Origin: Bacteroidaceae bacterium
GTDB taxonomy: Bacteria; Bacteroidota; Bacteroidia; Bacteroidales; Bacteroidaceae
Length of the DNA: 64,000 bases
Reading direction: 5' to 3'
Assembly (NCBI GenBank): GCA_017534815.1
Contig: JAFXVS010000030.1
Location: 1-64,000, forward strand
The notes below the pieces were generated by a model. It had not been told where the DNA came from and ran no database searches. It saw only the letters and a list, made by a program, of their open reading frames with translations. Each line of letters starts with the position of its first letter. Positions within the stretch are counted from its first letter, which is position 1. Made by a program: the position numbers and the translations under genes. This document shows positions 26,332 through 35,907 of the stretch, piece by piece.

Positions 26332-27474
26332 ATGAAGAAAAGAATATGTATATTAGGCTCAACGGGAAGCATCGGTACGCAGGCGCTGGACGTGATTGGA
26401 CAGCACAGCGACCTGTATGAGGCGTACGTGCTGACGGCGTACAACAATGCCGATCTGCTTGTGGAGCAAGCCAGGAAATACAACCCCGAGGCGGTAGTCA
26501 TCGCCAAGGAAGCAAATTATGAGAAGGTAAAGGAAGGACTGTCTGACCTGCCCATCAAGGTGTATGCCGGTGCCGAAGCACTCACTCAAGTGGTGCAGGA
26601 TGACAATGTGGACATCGTATTGGCATCGATGGTGGGATTCGCGGGATTGGAACCGACCATTGCCGCCATCAAAGCGAAAAAGATGATTGCATTGGCAAAT
26701 AAGGAGACACTGGTGGTTGCAGGTGACTTGATCACCCGACTGGCGAACGAAAACCAGGTGCCCATCCTGCCAGTGGATTCTGAACACTCCGCTATCTTCC
26801 AATGCTTGGAACCAGGCAACCGCATTGACAAGATATTGCTCACATGCAGCGGCGGTCCCTTCCGGAAGTTCACGAAGGAACAACTCAAGACGGTGACAAA
26901 GGCTGACGCTCTCGCCCACCCTACTTGGAACATGGGAGCAAAAATCACCATCGACTCAGCCACACTGATGAACAAAGGCTTCGAAGTCATCGAGGCGAAG
27001 TGGCTCTTCGGCGTGAGGCCTGAGCAGATTCAGGTGGTGGTGCATCCGCAGTCGGTCATCCACAGTGCAGTACAGTTCGAGGACGGAGCGGTGAAGGCTC
27101 AGCTCGGTGTACCCGACATGAGGTTACCCATCCAATACGCGTTCAGTTATCCTAAACGTCTCTCTCTAAATGGTGACCGCCTTGACCTCTTCGCCCTGAA
27201 GGATCTGACGTTTGAACGTCCTGACGTGGAGCGCTTCCGCTGTCTGGGTCTGGCCTATGAAGCCCTGAAACAGGGAGGCAATATGCCCTGCATCGTCAAT
27301 GCTGCCAACGAGATTGCAAACCGTGCTTTTATTGATGACCGCATCGGCTACGAACAGATTGCTGACATCATCGAGAAGACTATGGCAAAGATTGCCTTCA
27401 CCACCGACAACGCATTAGAAACTTATTTACAAACGGACAAAGAAGCGCGACAGTACGCTTCCACATTAATATAA
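26332..27474 (+). CDS. dxr: 1-deoxy-D-xylulose-5-phosphate reductoisomerase
   Basis: The 380-aa product carries out the second step of the MEP isoprenoid pathway. The NADPH site is ILGSTGSIGTQALDVI at the start. The metal and substrate site includes ALANKETLVVAGDLI, PVDSEHSAIFQCLE and the region MGAKITIDSATLMNKGFEVIEA (shown in part: TIDSATLMNKGFE). The open frame extends into the preceding gene but the promoter rules that out. It abuts rseP with no gap, and ispF of the same pathway lies 7 kb downstream. Confidence 0.97.
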   Translation: MKKRICILGSTGSIGTQALDVIGQHSDLYEAYVLTAYNNADLLVEQARKYNPEAVVIAKEANYEKVKEGLSDLPIKVYAGAEALTQVVQDDNVDIVLASMVGFAGLEPTIAAIKAKKMIALANKETLVVAGDLITRLANENQVPILPVDSEHSAIFQCLEPGNRIDKILLTCSGGPFRKFTKEQLKTVTKADALAHPTWNMGAKITIDSATLMNKGFEVIEAKWLFGVRPEQIQVVVHPQSVIHSAVQFEDGAVKAQLGVPDMRLPIQYAFSYPKRLSLNGDRLDLFALKDLTFERPDVERFRCLGLAYEALKQGGNMPCIVNAANEIANRAFIDDRIGYEQIADIIEKTMAKIAFTTDNALETYLQTDKEARQYASTLI

Positions 27475-28950
27475 ATGGAAACAATTCTTATCAAGGCGCT
27501 GCAACTCATCGTCGCCCTCGCCTTGCTCATCATCTTGCATGAGGGCGGGCATTTCTTCGCAGCCAAGTTATTCAAAGTAAGAGTAGAAAAGTTCTATCTG
27601 TTCTTTGACTGGAAGTTCAGCCTCTTCAGCACCTACAGCAACTGGTGGCGCAAACTCATGGGCAAGGCTCCCGTAAAGAAGAAAGAGAACGGTTCATACG
27701 AATATGAAGGCACAGAATACGGCATCGGATGGATTCCTCTGGGCGGCTACGTGGCCATCTCCGGCATGGTGGACGAGTCTTCCTTCAAGGAGGACGGCAG
27801 TCAGAAGAATTTCTGGAAGCAACTGCCCCAACTGATGAAGAACATCATCATCAAGAACTCGGACGTGAAGGGCGAACCATGGGAGTTCCGCACCCACCCC
27901 GCCTGGCAGCGTCTCATCATCATGTTGGGGGGTATCATCATGAACTTCATCACCGCCTTTGTCATTTATGCGATGGTGCTATTCACATGGGGCGAAAGTT
28001 TCGTGAAGAGCGAAGATATGAACTATGGCATGAAGTTCTCCGAGCAGGCCAAGGCTGACGGTTTCCAAGATGGCGACATCATCATCATGACCGACGACGA
28101 GGTGGTGGAATCGTGGAGTACTTCTGTACTGCAGGACATGTCGAATGCCAAGACAGTGACTGTGCTACGCGAGGGTCAGAAGAAGATTATTACCATGCCT
28201 CAGAATCTGTCATTACTCGACATGATTGAGCCTCCACTCTATGCTGCCATGCGTGCCCCACTCCAGATCGACAGCATCCTACCGGGTTCACCTGCTGAGG
28301 ACATGGGGTTGAAGAAGACCGATAAGATTTGTTCCGTCAACGGCATTGCGGTAGAAGACTTCAATGACTTCCAGAACAGCCTCATCGCCTTGCAGAAAGC
28401 CCTGCCCGAGAACGCAAACTTCGGTGATAGTCTCAAGGCTCGTCAGATCACGCTTGTGCTCAATGACACCATCACCAAGCAAGTAACGCTCACCCCCGAA
28501 TTCACACTGGGCTTTGCCAATGCGATGCCTTATCAAGACAAAATCACGACCAAAACCTATGGTTTCTTCGAATCATTCCCCGCAGGTGTGAAGTACGGCT
28601 GGGCCACCCTGACCAGTTATGCAGACCAGATGAAGTACATCTTCACCAAGAAGGGTGCGCGTCAAGTGGGTGGATTCATCAGCATCGGCAACATTTTCCC
28701 CGATGCTTGGAACTGGCAGCGTTTCTGGCTGCTGACGGCCTTCCTCTCCATCGCCTTGGGCTTTGTCAATGTGCTACCTATCCCTGCTCTTGACGGCGGT
28801 CATGCCCTCTTCGCCACCTTCGAACTCATCACTGGCAAGCGTCTCAATGACAACTTCCTTCTGGTGGTACAATACTTCGGCATGTACATCCTGCTGGGAC
28901 TGATGGTATTGGCACAACTGAACGACATACTCAGGATATTCGGGTTATGA
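27475..28950 (+). CDS. rseP: Site-2 protease RseP (M50 family)
   Basis: The 491-aa inner-membrane zinc metalloprotease cleaves within or next to membrane helices. The zinc motif HEGGH is at residues 22-26 in the first helix. PDZ-like segments lie in the middle (IDSILPGSPAEDMGLKKTDK). The third ligand motif NVLPIPALDGGH is near residue 440. The ATG follows the dxr stop codon directly, a common dxr-rseP arrangement. The stop overlaps the next gene by four bases. Confidence 0.95.
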   Translation: METILIKALQLIVALALLIILHEGGHFFAAKLFKVRVEKFYLFFDWKFSLFSTYSNWWRKLMGKAPVKKKENGSYEYEGTEYGIGWIPLGGYVAISGMVDESSFKEDGSQKNFWKQLPQLMKNIIIKNSDVKGEPWEFRTHPAWQRLIIMLGGIIMNFITAFVIYAMVLFTWGESFVKSEDMNYGMKFSEQAKADGFQDGDIIIMTDDEVVESWSTSVLQDMSNAKTVTVLREGQKKIITMPQNLSLLDMIEPPLYAAMRAPLQIDSILPGSPAEDMGLKKTDKICSVNGIAVEDFNDFQNSLIALQKALPENANFGDSLKARQITLVLNDTITKQVTLTPEFTLGFANAMPYQDKITTKTYGFFESFPAGVKYGWATLTSYADQMKYIFTKKGARQVGGFISIGNIFPDAWNWQRFWLLTAFLSIALGFVNVLPIPALDGGHALFATFELITGKRLNDNFLLVVQYFGMYILLGLMVLAQLNDILRIFGL

Positions 28951-29579
28951 AGATACTGGCCGTCGGCATGAACTATGCCAAACATATTAACGAGTTACAC
29001 ACTAAAGAAGAACAAAATTCGTTATTACATACGGAACCCGTTTTGTTCTCCAAGTTCGACTCGAGCATCATCCAGCCAGGAAAGCCTTTCTTTGTGCCCG
29101 ATTTTGCTGACCGTTTCGACTACGAGACCGAGATTGTGGTGAAGATTGCCCATGTCGGCAAGGACATCAGCGAACGTTTCGCCCACCGCTACTACAACGA
29201 ACTGACGGTTGGCATCGACTTCACCGCCCGTAACTTGCAGAAAGAACTCCGGGAAAAGGGCATGCCTTGGGAATGCTGCAAAGGATTCGACGGCAGTGCG
29301 GCATTGGGCAAGTTCATCAGCAAGGAAGAGCTGGGCTGCGACGTGCAGGACATCCATTTCTACATGGATTTGAATGGCGAGCGACGACAGACAGGACATA
29401 CGGCAGACATGATTCACAGCATCGACCACATCATCGCCTACGCCTCCAAGTTCTTCACACTCAAAACGGGCGACCTTATCTTCACCGGCACCCCGTCCGG
29501 CATCGGCGAAGTGAAAGAGGGCGACAAGATTGAAGCCTACATCAACGATAGGAAACTGCTGGATTTGAGGATCAAGTGA
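28947..29579 (+). CDS. Fumarylacetoacetate hydrolase family protein
   Basis: The 210-aa product is a compact FAH fold with DYETEIVVKIAHVGK (metal-binding Glu), ELTVGIDFTARNLQKELREKG (shown in part: GIDFTARNLQ) and LKTGDLIFTGTPSGIGEVKEGD. Small members of this group act as acylpyruvases or oxaloacetate decarboxylases. It overlaps rseP by four bases and so is part of the dxr operon. The substrate is not determined by the sequence. A link to fucose breakdown, where a FAH enzyme can act on a keto-deoxy acid, is possible but not supported by position. Confidence 0.88.
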   Translation: MKILAVGMNYAKHINELHTKEEQNSLLHTEPVLFSKFDSSIIQPGKPFFVPDFADRFDYETEIVVKIAHVGKDISERFAHRYYNELTVGIDFTARNLQKELREKGMPWECCKGFDGSAALGKFISKEELGCDVQDIHFYMDLNGERRQTGHTADMIHSIDHIIAYASKFFTLKTGDLIFTGTPSGIGEVKEGDKIEAYINDRKLLDLRIK

Positions 29580-29603
29580 GTTGAGGGTATAGAAAAAGTG
29601 ATT

Positions 29604-32600
29604 ATGACACGAAAGATATACACATTATTTATTATATGGGTATTGGCCATTGGCATCAATGCCCAATCTCGCTATGCCGAGCACTCCAAACTTGCCACAG
29701 GCAAGTGGGTGAAGATCCGTGTGGCGGACGAAGGTGTGTATCAGTTGACCAGTGCCACCCTCAAGAGTATGGGTTTCAGCGACCCGAAGAAGGTCTGTCT
29801 CTATGGCTATAATCTGCCATTCCTGCCCGAAGCAAAGATAGAGAATCTCGATGATGACCTTACCGAGATTCCCCTATACCGTAAGAGCGACGGTACCGCC
29901 CTTTTCTATTCCTGCGGAACCACCCAATGGACACGCAAAAACGAAAGCAGTGCCTACACTCATCGGAACAATCCCTATTCCAATTACATCTACTACTTCC
30001 TGACGGAAACAACAGGTACGCCTGCCGCTTTCAGCAAGTCGGAAGCCCCCACCGCTACGGGCAAGACACAAACCACTTACTTTGCCCATGCCCTCCATGA
30101 GGAAGATGCATTCTCTTTTATCAATGCGGGACGCACGTTCTTTGAGGCACACGATTATGCGAACAATCCGCAGAAGACTTATCAACTGAATTTCGGTAAC
30201 GCCACATGCGGAGATGTGACCATCGATGTTCAATTCGGCATCGCCGGCACCACGTCCTCCACGCTCAACGTATCCATTGGCGAGAATGCACTGGGTACCA
30301 TCGCATTCCCCAAGCAGACCAACTATTCTGATGCTTACATCAATAGCCAATCGTTCACGCTCTATGACCAAACGGCATCGTCTCTGAGCGTCAAGTTGAA
30401 GCACACACGTGCAGCTGATGTAGCTGGACACCTCGACTACATCCGTGCCACAGGTGAAGCACAACTATCCATCAACGGGAAAGACTATGTGGCATTCCAG
30501 CCTAATACTGACGGCACCAGCACGTTCACACTGGCAGGAGCCAGCTCCTCCACCAGCATTTGGGAGGTCACAAATCCTGCCACTACACACGAACTGACAG
30601 GCTCGCTGACAGGCACCACCTACAAAGCGACAGCAACTGGTGCCAAGTTCACCAACCAATACGTGGCGGTCAACACCGCTGCCACTTTCCCCACCCCACA
30701 GACCGTCGGGAACGTGTTGCACCAAGACCTCCACGGACTTGACACAATCAACCTACTCATTATCGTGCCCGCCAACGGCAAACTGACGGAGCAAGCTCAA
30801 CGCCTTGCCGCTGCCCACATCAAATATGACGGTATCCGTTGCGCTGTGGTCAATGCGGAACAGGTTTACAACGAGTTCTCATCTGGTACACCAGATGCCA
30901 CCGCATACCGCCGTCTGATGAAGATGCTCTATGACAGACAATGTAAGTCATCTCCGCTCACCAGTAAGGAGAAGGGGGGATTGAACCTCTTGCTGTTTGG
31001 CAACTGCATGTGGGATAACCGCTTCGTTACCAACGGACTCACTTCGAAATCGCAAGACGATTATCTGCTTGCCTACGAGTCTGAAAATTCCTGGTCACAC
31101 ACCGATTCTTATGTTATGGAGGAATACTTCACCCTGCTGGCTGACGGCAAGGGTGTATCACCCCTCAAGGAAGTGCCAGACTGCGGTGTAGGACGTCTGC
31201 CTGTTTCCAACGAGACGGATGCCCGAAATGTGGTGGACAAACTCATCAACTACATGAGCAACACCTATGCAGGGGCATGGAAGAACACCATCTGCATGAT
31301 GGGTGATGATGATAAGACCAATATCCACATGGAGGATGCCGAAAACGTGTTGACCAACACGCAAAGCAAATTTCCCAACTATCATTACAAGCGCATTTAT
31401 TGGGACAGTTACACCATGCAACAAAGTGCGACGGGCAATAGCTATCCCGATGTGTATGCCGACATCAATAAGATGATGGAGGAAGGTGCGCTCATCATGG
31501 ACTATACGGGGCATGGCGCCGCCTATACCCTTTCCCACGAGCTTGTACTGAAGACCTCAGATTTCCAGAAATGGTCTTCTCCACGTCTGCCTGTCTGGAT
31601 TACAGCTGCCTGCGATATCGCGCCCTTTGACATGAACATCGAAAACCTTGCTTGCGAAGCTGTGCTGAACAAGCAAGGAGGTGCTGTCGCCTTCATCGGA
31701 ACAGCACGAACCGTCTATTCATCGCCTAACCGCGCCATCAACCGTAACTTCATGTCACATGTGCTCGACACCAAGAACAACAGCGAGCACTATACCCTTG
31801 GCGAGGCATTGGCACAAGCGAAGGCCGACATTATCAACTCCAAGAAGGGCACTTTCATGTCGAAGATTGACTCCATTAACAAGGTTCACTTCGTGTTGCT
31901 TGGCGACCCTGCCCTTCGGCTCATCACCCCCACCCATCAAGTGAAGATTGACAAGCTCAACGGGCAAGCTATCGACACAGACAATCCACCCACCATCTCT
32001 GCGGGTGAGACTGTTACAGTCGAGGGACATATCATCAATCCTCAGGGCGAAAACGCCACAACCTTTGAAGGCACCGTTTCCGCCATTGTCTATGACAGCG
32101 AGGAGCACATCGTCTGCAAACTCAACTCTGGCATAGACATTGACCCCTACGAGTATGATGACCGCACGCGCATCCTTTATTCGGGCACAGACTCAGTCAA
32201 AGCTGGCACGTTCACTTTCACCTTCCCCGTGCCGCTCGACATCAACTACTCCGACCTGCCAGGACTCATCAATCTCTATGCCATCAATACTCCAAAGGAC
32301 ATCGAGGCCAACGGGACCTTTGATGACTTCCTCATCGGCAGCACATCTGCCGAAGAGAAGACCGACACCGATGGCCCGACCATTGCAGCCTTCTCCAATG
32401 GTCGCAATGTATCGGATATCAGCTATACAAACGAGACCCCTACCCTCCACATCGAGCTAAACGACCCCAGCGGCATCAACACCACTGGCAATGGACTTGG
32501 ACATGACATCGTAGCCATCATCGACAACAACGAGGCCACTACTTATACACTAAATAATTACTATTCACAGGCGGTGGGAGACTATACATCCGGCACTGTC

Positions 32601-32876
32601 ACCTACAAGGTGCCCACCCTATCCGCAGGCAAACACACGCTCGTCATCCGTGCCTTCGACACCCTCAACAACATGGGTGAACAGGCTTACTCCTTCGAAG
32701 TGGTAACTGGCCTTATCGAGGTCTATGACTTTTTTGACCCGACCGGAAAGAAGGTTTACAGCAGCAGCGAGCAGAAACCAACCCTACCACCTGGTGTTTA
32801 TATCCGTCGCACACGCCTCACCTCACCCAAGGGTGACATTACTTCTTCCTCACAAAAGTACCTCATCACACAATAA
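29604..32876 (+). CDS. porU: Type IX secretion sortase PorU
   Basis: The 1090-aa product has a signal peptide (cut after NA in GINA-QSRY) and an N-terminal domain starting YAEHSKLATGKWVKIRVADEG (shown in part: GKWVKIRVADEG). A gingipain-like C25 peptidase domain follows, with His637 in DYTGHGAAY and Cys670 in ITAACDIAPFD. Ig-like domains come next, and the end resembles a T9SS C-terminal domain (FFDPTGKKVY, LPPGVYIRR). PorU removes the sorting domain of T9SS cargo and attaches cargo to A-LPS. The ATG is preferred over the GTG six bases earlier. porV follows. Confidence 0.94.
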   Translation: MTRKIYTLFIIWVLAIGINAQSRYAEHSKLATGKWVKIRVADEGVYQLTSATLKSMGFSDPKKVCLYGYNLPFLPEAKIENLDDDLTEIPLYRKSDGTALFYSCGTTQWTRKNESSAYTHRNNPYSNYIYYFLTETTGTPAAFSKSEAPTATGKTQTTYFAHALHEEDAFSFINAGRTFFEAHDYANNPQKTYQLNFGNATCGDVTIDVQFGIAGTTSSTLNVSIGENALGTIAFPKQTNYSDAYINSQSFTLYDQTASSLSVKLKHTRAADVAGHLDYIRATGEAQLSINGKDYVAFQPNTDGTSTFTLAGASSSTSIWEVTNPATTHELTGSLTGTTYKATATGAKFTNQYVAVNTAATFPTPQTVGNVLHQDLHGLDTINLLIIVPANGKLTEQAQRLAAAHIKYDGIRCAVVNAEQVYNEFSSGTPDATAYRRLMKMLYDRQCKSSPLTSKEKGGLNLLLFGNCMWDNRFVTNGLTSKSQDDYLLAYESENSWSHTDSYVMEEYFTLLADGKGVSPLKEVPDCGVGRLPVSNETDARNVVDKLINYMSNTYAGAWKNTICMMGDDDKTNIHMEDAENVLTNTQSKFPNYHYKRIYWDSYTMQQSATGNSYPDVYADINKMMEEGALIMDYTGHGAAYTLSHELVLKTSDFQKWSSPRLPVWITAACDIAPFDMNIENLACEAVLNKQGGAVAFIGTARTVYSSPNRAINRNFMSHVLDTKNNSEHYTLGEALAQAKADIINSKKGTFMSKIDSINKVHFVLLGDPALRLITPTHQVKIDKLNGQAIDTDNPPTISAGETVTVEGHIINPQGENATTFEGTVSAIVYDSEEHIVCKLNSGIDIDPYEYDDRTRILYSGTDSVKAGTFTFTFPVPLDINYSDLPGLINLYAINTPKDIEANGTFDDFLIGSTSAEEKTDTDGPTIAAFSNGRNVSDISYTNETPTLHIELNDPSGINTTGNGLGHDIVAIIDNNEATTYTLNNYYSQAVGDYTSGTVTYKVPTLSAGKHTLVIRAFDTLNNMGEQAYSFEVVTGLIEVYDFFDPTGKKVYSSSEQKPTLPPGVYIRRTRLTSPKGDITSSSQKYLITQ

Positions 32877-32985
32877 AAGTCCCCATTCCTCGTTTCTATT
32901 AGAGGGTTTCCCCACAAGGGACTTGTTCATCATCGCACAACCGGTGCAAGCATGAACCCTATCATCAAATAATTCAAGACAAAAG

Positions 32986-34209
32986 ATGAAGCAACTACTT
33001 TTCATACTCACCTTCTTGATGCTGACCATCTCGGTTCAGGCACAAGACGTGAAGAATCAACTCAACCCCGTCTATCACGGTGCCAATTCGTTGGCCATTG
33101 CCCCCGATGCACGTGCCGGCGGTATGGGTGATGTCGGTGCTGCCACTGACCCTGATGTCAACTCACAGTACTGGAATCCTGCCAAGTATCCGTTCTGCAT
33201 CAGCCGTTCAGGTGTTTCCATCAACTACACCCCCTGGCTCCGCCACATCGTAGATGACATCGACCTCGCCAACCTCACGGGCTACTACCGTCTTGGCGAT
33301 TACGATGCCCTGTCTGGTTCACTTCGTTACTTCTCGCTCGGTGAGGTGTATGAAAGCCTGGATGAAGATGCACAGTCTTTCAAACCCTACGAACTGGCTG
33401 TTGACTTGGCCTACTCACGTATGCTCTCCGAAACCTTCTCTGCAGGTGTAGCTCTCCGTTTCATCTACTCTGACCTTGCTTACAAAGGTGAAGGTTCTGA
33501 TGCTTTGAAACCCGCATCGGCATTTGCAGCCGACATCGCCCTCTACCACAACGGCTACCTCAACCTCGGTGGTCATGAGAGCCAACTCGGATGGGGTCTC
33601 AACATCAGCAACATCGGTTCAAAACTATCTTACGACGAGGGTAACACCACGGAGTTCATCCCGACCAACCTCCGTCTTGGTACCTCTCTGCTCGTGCCCT
33701 TCGACGAATATAACACCCTCAGCATTTCTGCCGATGCCAACAAGTTGCTTGTTCCCACACGTCCTACTATGGATCAGTATGTGGAACACATGGTCAAGAC
33801 GGAAGGCGGAGAAGCCAAGGACTACGAAAAGGACTATGGCGGCTACCGCACATGGCTCGAAGGTGAAGGCTACTTCAACGTCTCCCCTATCAGCGGCATC
33901 TTCAAGTCCTTCCACGATGCGCCCAACGGTGCCAAGGAAGAGTTTCAGGAAATCCAGTGGAGTGTCGGACTCGAATACTCCTACAACAATCAGTTCTTCC
34001 TCCGCGGCGGCTATCACTACGAGCACCCCAACAAGGGTAACCGTTCATTCTACACCGTCGGTGCTGGTTTCAAGATGAGCGTCTTCTCCCTCGATGCAGG
34101 CTATGTCATCTCTACCGCCCAAAGCAATCCGCTCGACCAGACCATCCGTTTCTCTTTGGCCTTCGACATGGATGGCATTAGCGACCTCCTCGGCAAGCGG
34201 AGACGATAA
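32986..34209 (+). CDS. porV: Type IX secretion outer-membrane protein PorV
   Basis: The 407-aa product has a signal peptide (residues 1-19, cut after VQA) and the family start NQLNPVYHGANSLAIAPDARAGGMGDVGAA (shown in part: LAIAPDARAGGMGD). A 14-strand FadL-like beta-barrel is expected. PorV receives folded cargo from the SprA channel and delivers it to PorU. It follows porU after 109 bp in the usual Bacteroidales order. Confidence 0.95.
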   Translation: MKQLLFILTFLMLTISVQAQDVKNQLNPVYHGANSLAIAPDARAGGMGDVGAATDPDVNSQYWNPAKYPFCISRSGVSINYTPWLRHIVDDIDLANLTGYYRLGDYDALSGSLRYFSLGEVYESLDEDAQSFKPYELAVDLAYSRMLSETFSAGVALRFIYSDLAYKGEGSDALKPASAFAADIALYHNGYLNLGGHESQLGWGLNISNIGSKLSYDEGNTTEFIPTNLRLGTSLLVPFDEYNTLSISADANKLLVPTRPTMDQYVEHMVKTEGGEAKDYEKDYGGYRTWLEGEGYFNVSPISGIFKSFHDAPNGAKEEFQEIQWSVGLEYSYNNQFFLRGGYHYEHPNKGNRSFYTVGAGFKMSVFSLDAGYVISTAQSNPLDQTIRFSLAFDMDGISDLLGKRRR

Positions 34210-34216
34210 CCTAATC

Positions 34217-34252
34217 CCATAGTACCTATAGCGACTATAGTTCCTATAAAAA
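34217..34252 (+). repeat. Nonamer tandem repeat before ispF
   Basis: Four 9-nt units (CCATAGTAC, CTATAGCGA, CTATAGTTC, CTATAAAAA) lie between porV and ispF and end 11 bases before the ATG. It resembles the array before rimM. Confidence 0.55.
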
Positions 34253-34263
34253 TACTCTCCAAA

Positions 34264-34755
34264 ATGAAAATAAGAGTTGGCTTCGGTTACGACGTTCATC
34301 AATTGGTTCCTGACCGCGACCTTTGGCTTGGTGGCATCAAAATTGACCACAGCCTCGGGCTGCTTGGCCACTCTGACGCAGATGTCCTCATTCATGCCAT
34401 TTGCGACGCTATTCTCGGTGCTGCCAACATGCGCGACATCGGCTACCACTTCCCTCCCAAGCCTGGCAATGAGTTTGAGAACATTGATTCTAAAATTCTC
34501 CTTCGCAAAACCCTCGACATCGTTGCCACCAAAGGTTACACCGTTGGCAACATCGACTGCACCATCTGCGCCGAGCATCCCAAACTCAACCCTCACATTC
34601 CTCAAATGCAGGAGACCCTTGCTCAGGTTATGAACCTCGACCCCGATGACATCTCCATCAAGGCTACCACCACCGAGCACCTCGGCTTCACTGGTCGTGA
34701 AGAGGGCATCTCTGCTTACGCCGTTGTGCTGTTAGAAAAATTCTGTGGGATATAA
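34264..34755 (+). CDS. ispF: 2-C-methyl-D-erythritol 2,4-cyclodiphosphate synthase
   Basis: The 163-aa product is a trimeric enzyme of the MEP pathway. The metal motif FGYDVHQL (Asp and His) is at residues 7-14, GLLGHSDADVLIHAICDAILGAA (shown in part: LLGHSDADVLIHAICD) follows, and TTTEHLGFTGREEGI ends the active site. The length is typical. It completes, with dxr, two MEP genes in this window. Confidence 0.97.
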   Translation: MKIRVGFGYDVHQLVPDRDLWLGGIKIDHSLGLLGHSDADVLIHAICDAILGAANMRDIGYHFPPKPGNEFENIDSKILLRKTLDIVATKGYTVGNIDCTICAEHPKLNPHIPQMQETLAQVMNLDPDDISIKATTTEHLGFTGREEGISAYAVVLLEKFCGI

Positions 34756-34776
34756 TTTATATTCTGCGGAACTTTT

Positions 34777-34807
34777 TTTGTACTTCCCATTGTTTTCCGT
34801 ACCTTTG
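34777..34807 (+). promoter_or_regulatory. Promoter of the fucosidase operon
   Basis: TTTG (34777-34780), a 19-nt spacer and TACCTTTG (34800-34807), followed by a 36-nt leader to the dehydrogenase ATG at 34844. Confidence 0.65.
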
Positions 34808-34843
34808 CACTCATTATATGTAAATGAATAAAATCGGACGGAT

Positions 34844-35863
34844 ATGAAAGCTATTCAAATTAGCCACTCGCAAGAGTTAAACATCATTGAGATGGAGAAG
34901 CCTTCTGCACTGAAGGCTGGCGAAGTTCTTCTGAAATTAGAATATGTGGGCTTCTGCGGCTCAGACTTGAACACGTTCCTGGGTAGGAACACGATGGCGC
35001 TGAACCCTGTCATCCCTGGACATGAAATCGGTGCGATCATCGAGGCTGTTGGCGAAGATGTACCCGACGCGCTGAAGGTGGGTATGGTGGTGACGTGCAA
35101 TCCATACACGAACTGCAACCACTGTGCATCGTGCCGTAATGGACGAGTGAACGCATGTCAGCACAACGAGACGCTGGGCGTACAGCGAAACGGTGCCATG
35201 AAGGAATATATCGTGATGCCATGGGAAAAGATCATCCCAGCGGGTACACTGTCAGCGAAGACAAGCGCGTTGATTGAGCCCATGTCGGTGGGGTTCCATG
35301 CGGTGAGCCGTGCACAAGTGACGGACGTTGATGTAGTGATGGTGATTGGTTGCGGCATGGTGGGCATGGGTGCCATCGTAAGAGCAGTGACGCGAGGTGC
35401 GACAGTGATTGCAGCGGATTTGGATGATGAGAAGCTCAATCTGGCGAAACAAATGGGTGCGGCTTATGCCATCAACACCAAGACGGAGGATGTGCATGCA
35501 CGTCTGGCAGAGATTACAGGTGGTTTTGGCCCTGATGTCATCGTCGAGGCTGTGGGCAACCCATTCACCTATCAGATGGCAGTGAACGAGGTAGCCTTCA
35601 CAGGACGCGTAGCGTGCATCGGCTATGCGAAATCGGACGTTACATTCCAGACGAAGCTGTTCGTGCAGAAAGAACTGGACATCCGTGGCTCACGCAACGC
35701 CACTCCTGAAGATTTCCGCGGCGTGATTCGCTACTTGGAAAGGGGCACATGTCCTGTGGACGAGCTCATCACGAAAGTCATTGAGCCAGAGGAAGCACTG
35801 GAGACGATGAGGTGGTGGAGCGAAAATCCTGGTAAAGTGTTCAGAATCCTTGTGAAGTTTTAG
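34844..35863 (+). CDS. Zinc-dependent medium-chain alcohol/sugar-acid dehydrogenase
   Basis: The 339-aa MDR enzyme has catalytic zinc ligands in GFCGSDLNTFLGRN and PGHEIG, four structural-zinc cysteines in CNPYTNCNHCASCRNGRVNAC (shown in part: NCNHCASCRNG), and the Rossmann motif VIGCGMVGMGAIV. It resembles L-idonate, L-threonine and related polyol or aldonate dehydrogenases. It leads an operon with the kinase/nucleotidylyltransferase fusion and a GH29 fucosidase, so a fucose-derived substrate such as fuconate or a keto-deoxy acid is plausible. That is inferred only from position. Confidence 0.87.
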   Translation: MKAIQISHSQELNIIEMEKPSALKAGEVLLKLEYVGFCGSDLNTFLGRNTMALNPVIPGHEIGAIIEAVGEDVPDALKVGMVVTCNPYTNCNHCASCRNGRVNACQHNETLGVQRNGAMKEYIVMPWEKIIPAGTLSAKTSALIEPMSVGFHAVSRAQVTDVDVVMVIGCGMVGMGAIVRAVTRGATVIAADLDDEKLNLAKQMGAAYAINTKTEDVHARLAEITGGFGPDVIVEAVGNPFTYQMAVNEVAFTGRVACIGYAKSDVTFQTKLFVQKELDIRGSRNATPEDFRGVIRYLERGTCPVDELITKVIEPEEALETMRWWSENPGKVFRILVKF

Positions 35864-35907
35864 GTAGTACCTATCAGACCCATAAGTTATAAAGAAAAGT
35901 TGCGCTA

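Noticed and set aside
28947..29579. The FAH-family gene as the 2-keto-3-deoxy-L-fuconate hydrolase of the fucose route
   Set aside because: It overlaps rseP and belongs to the dxr operon, far from both fucose operons. It also resembles the short acylpyruvase type. Position gives no support.
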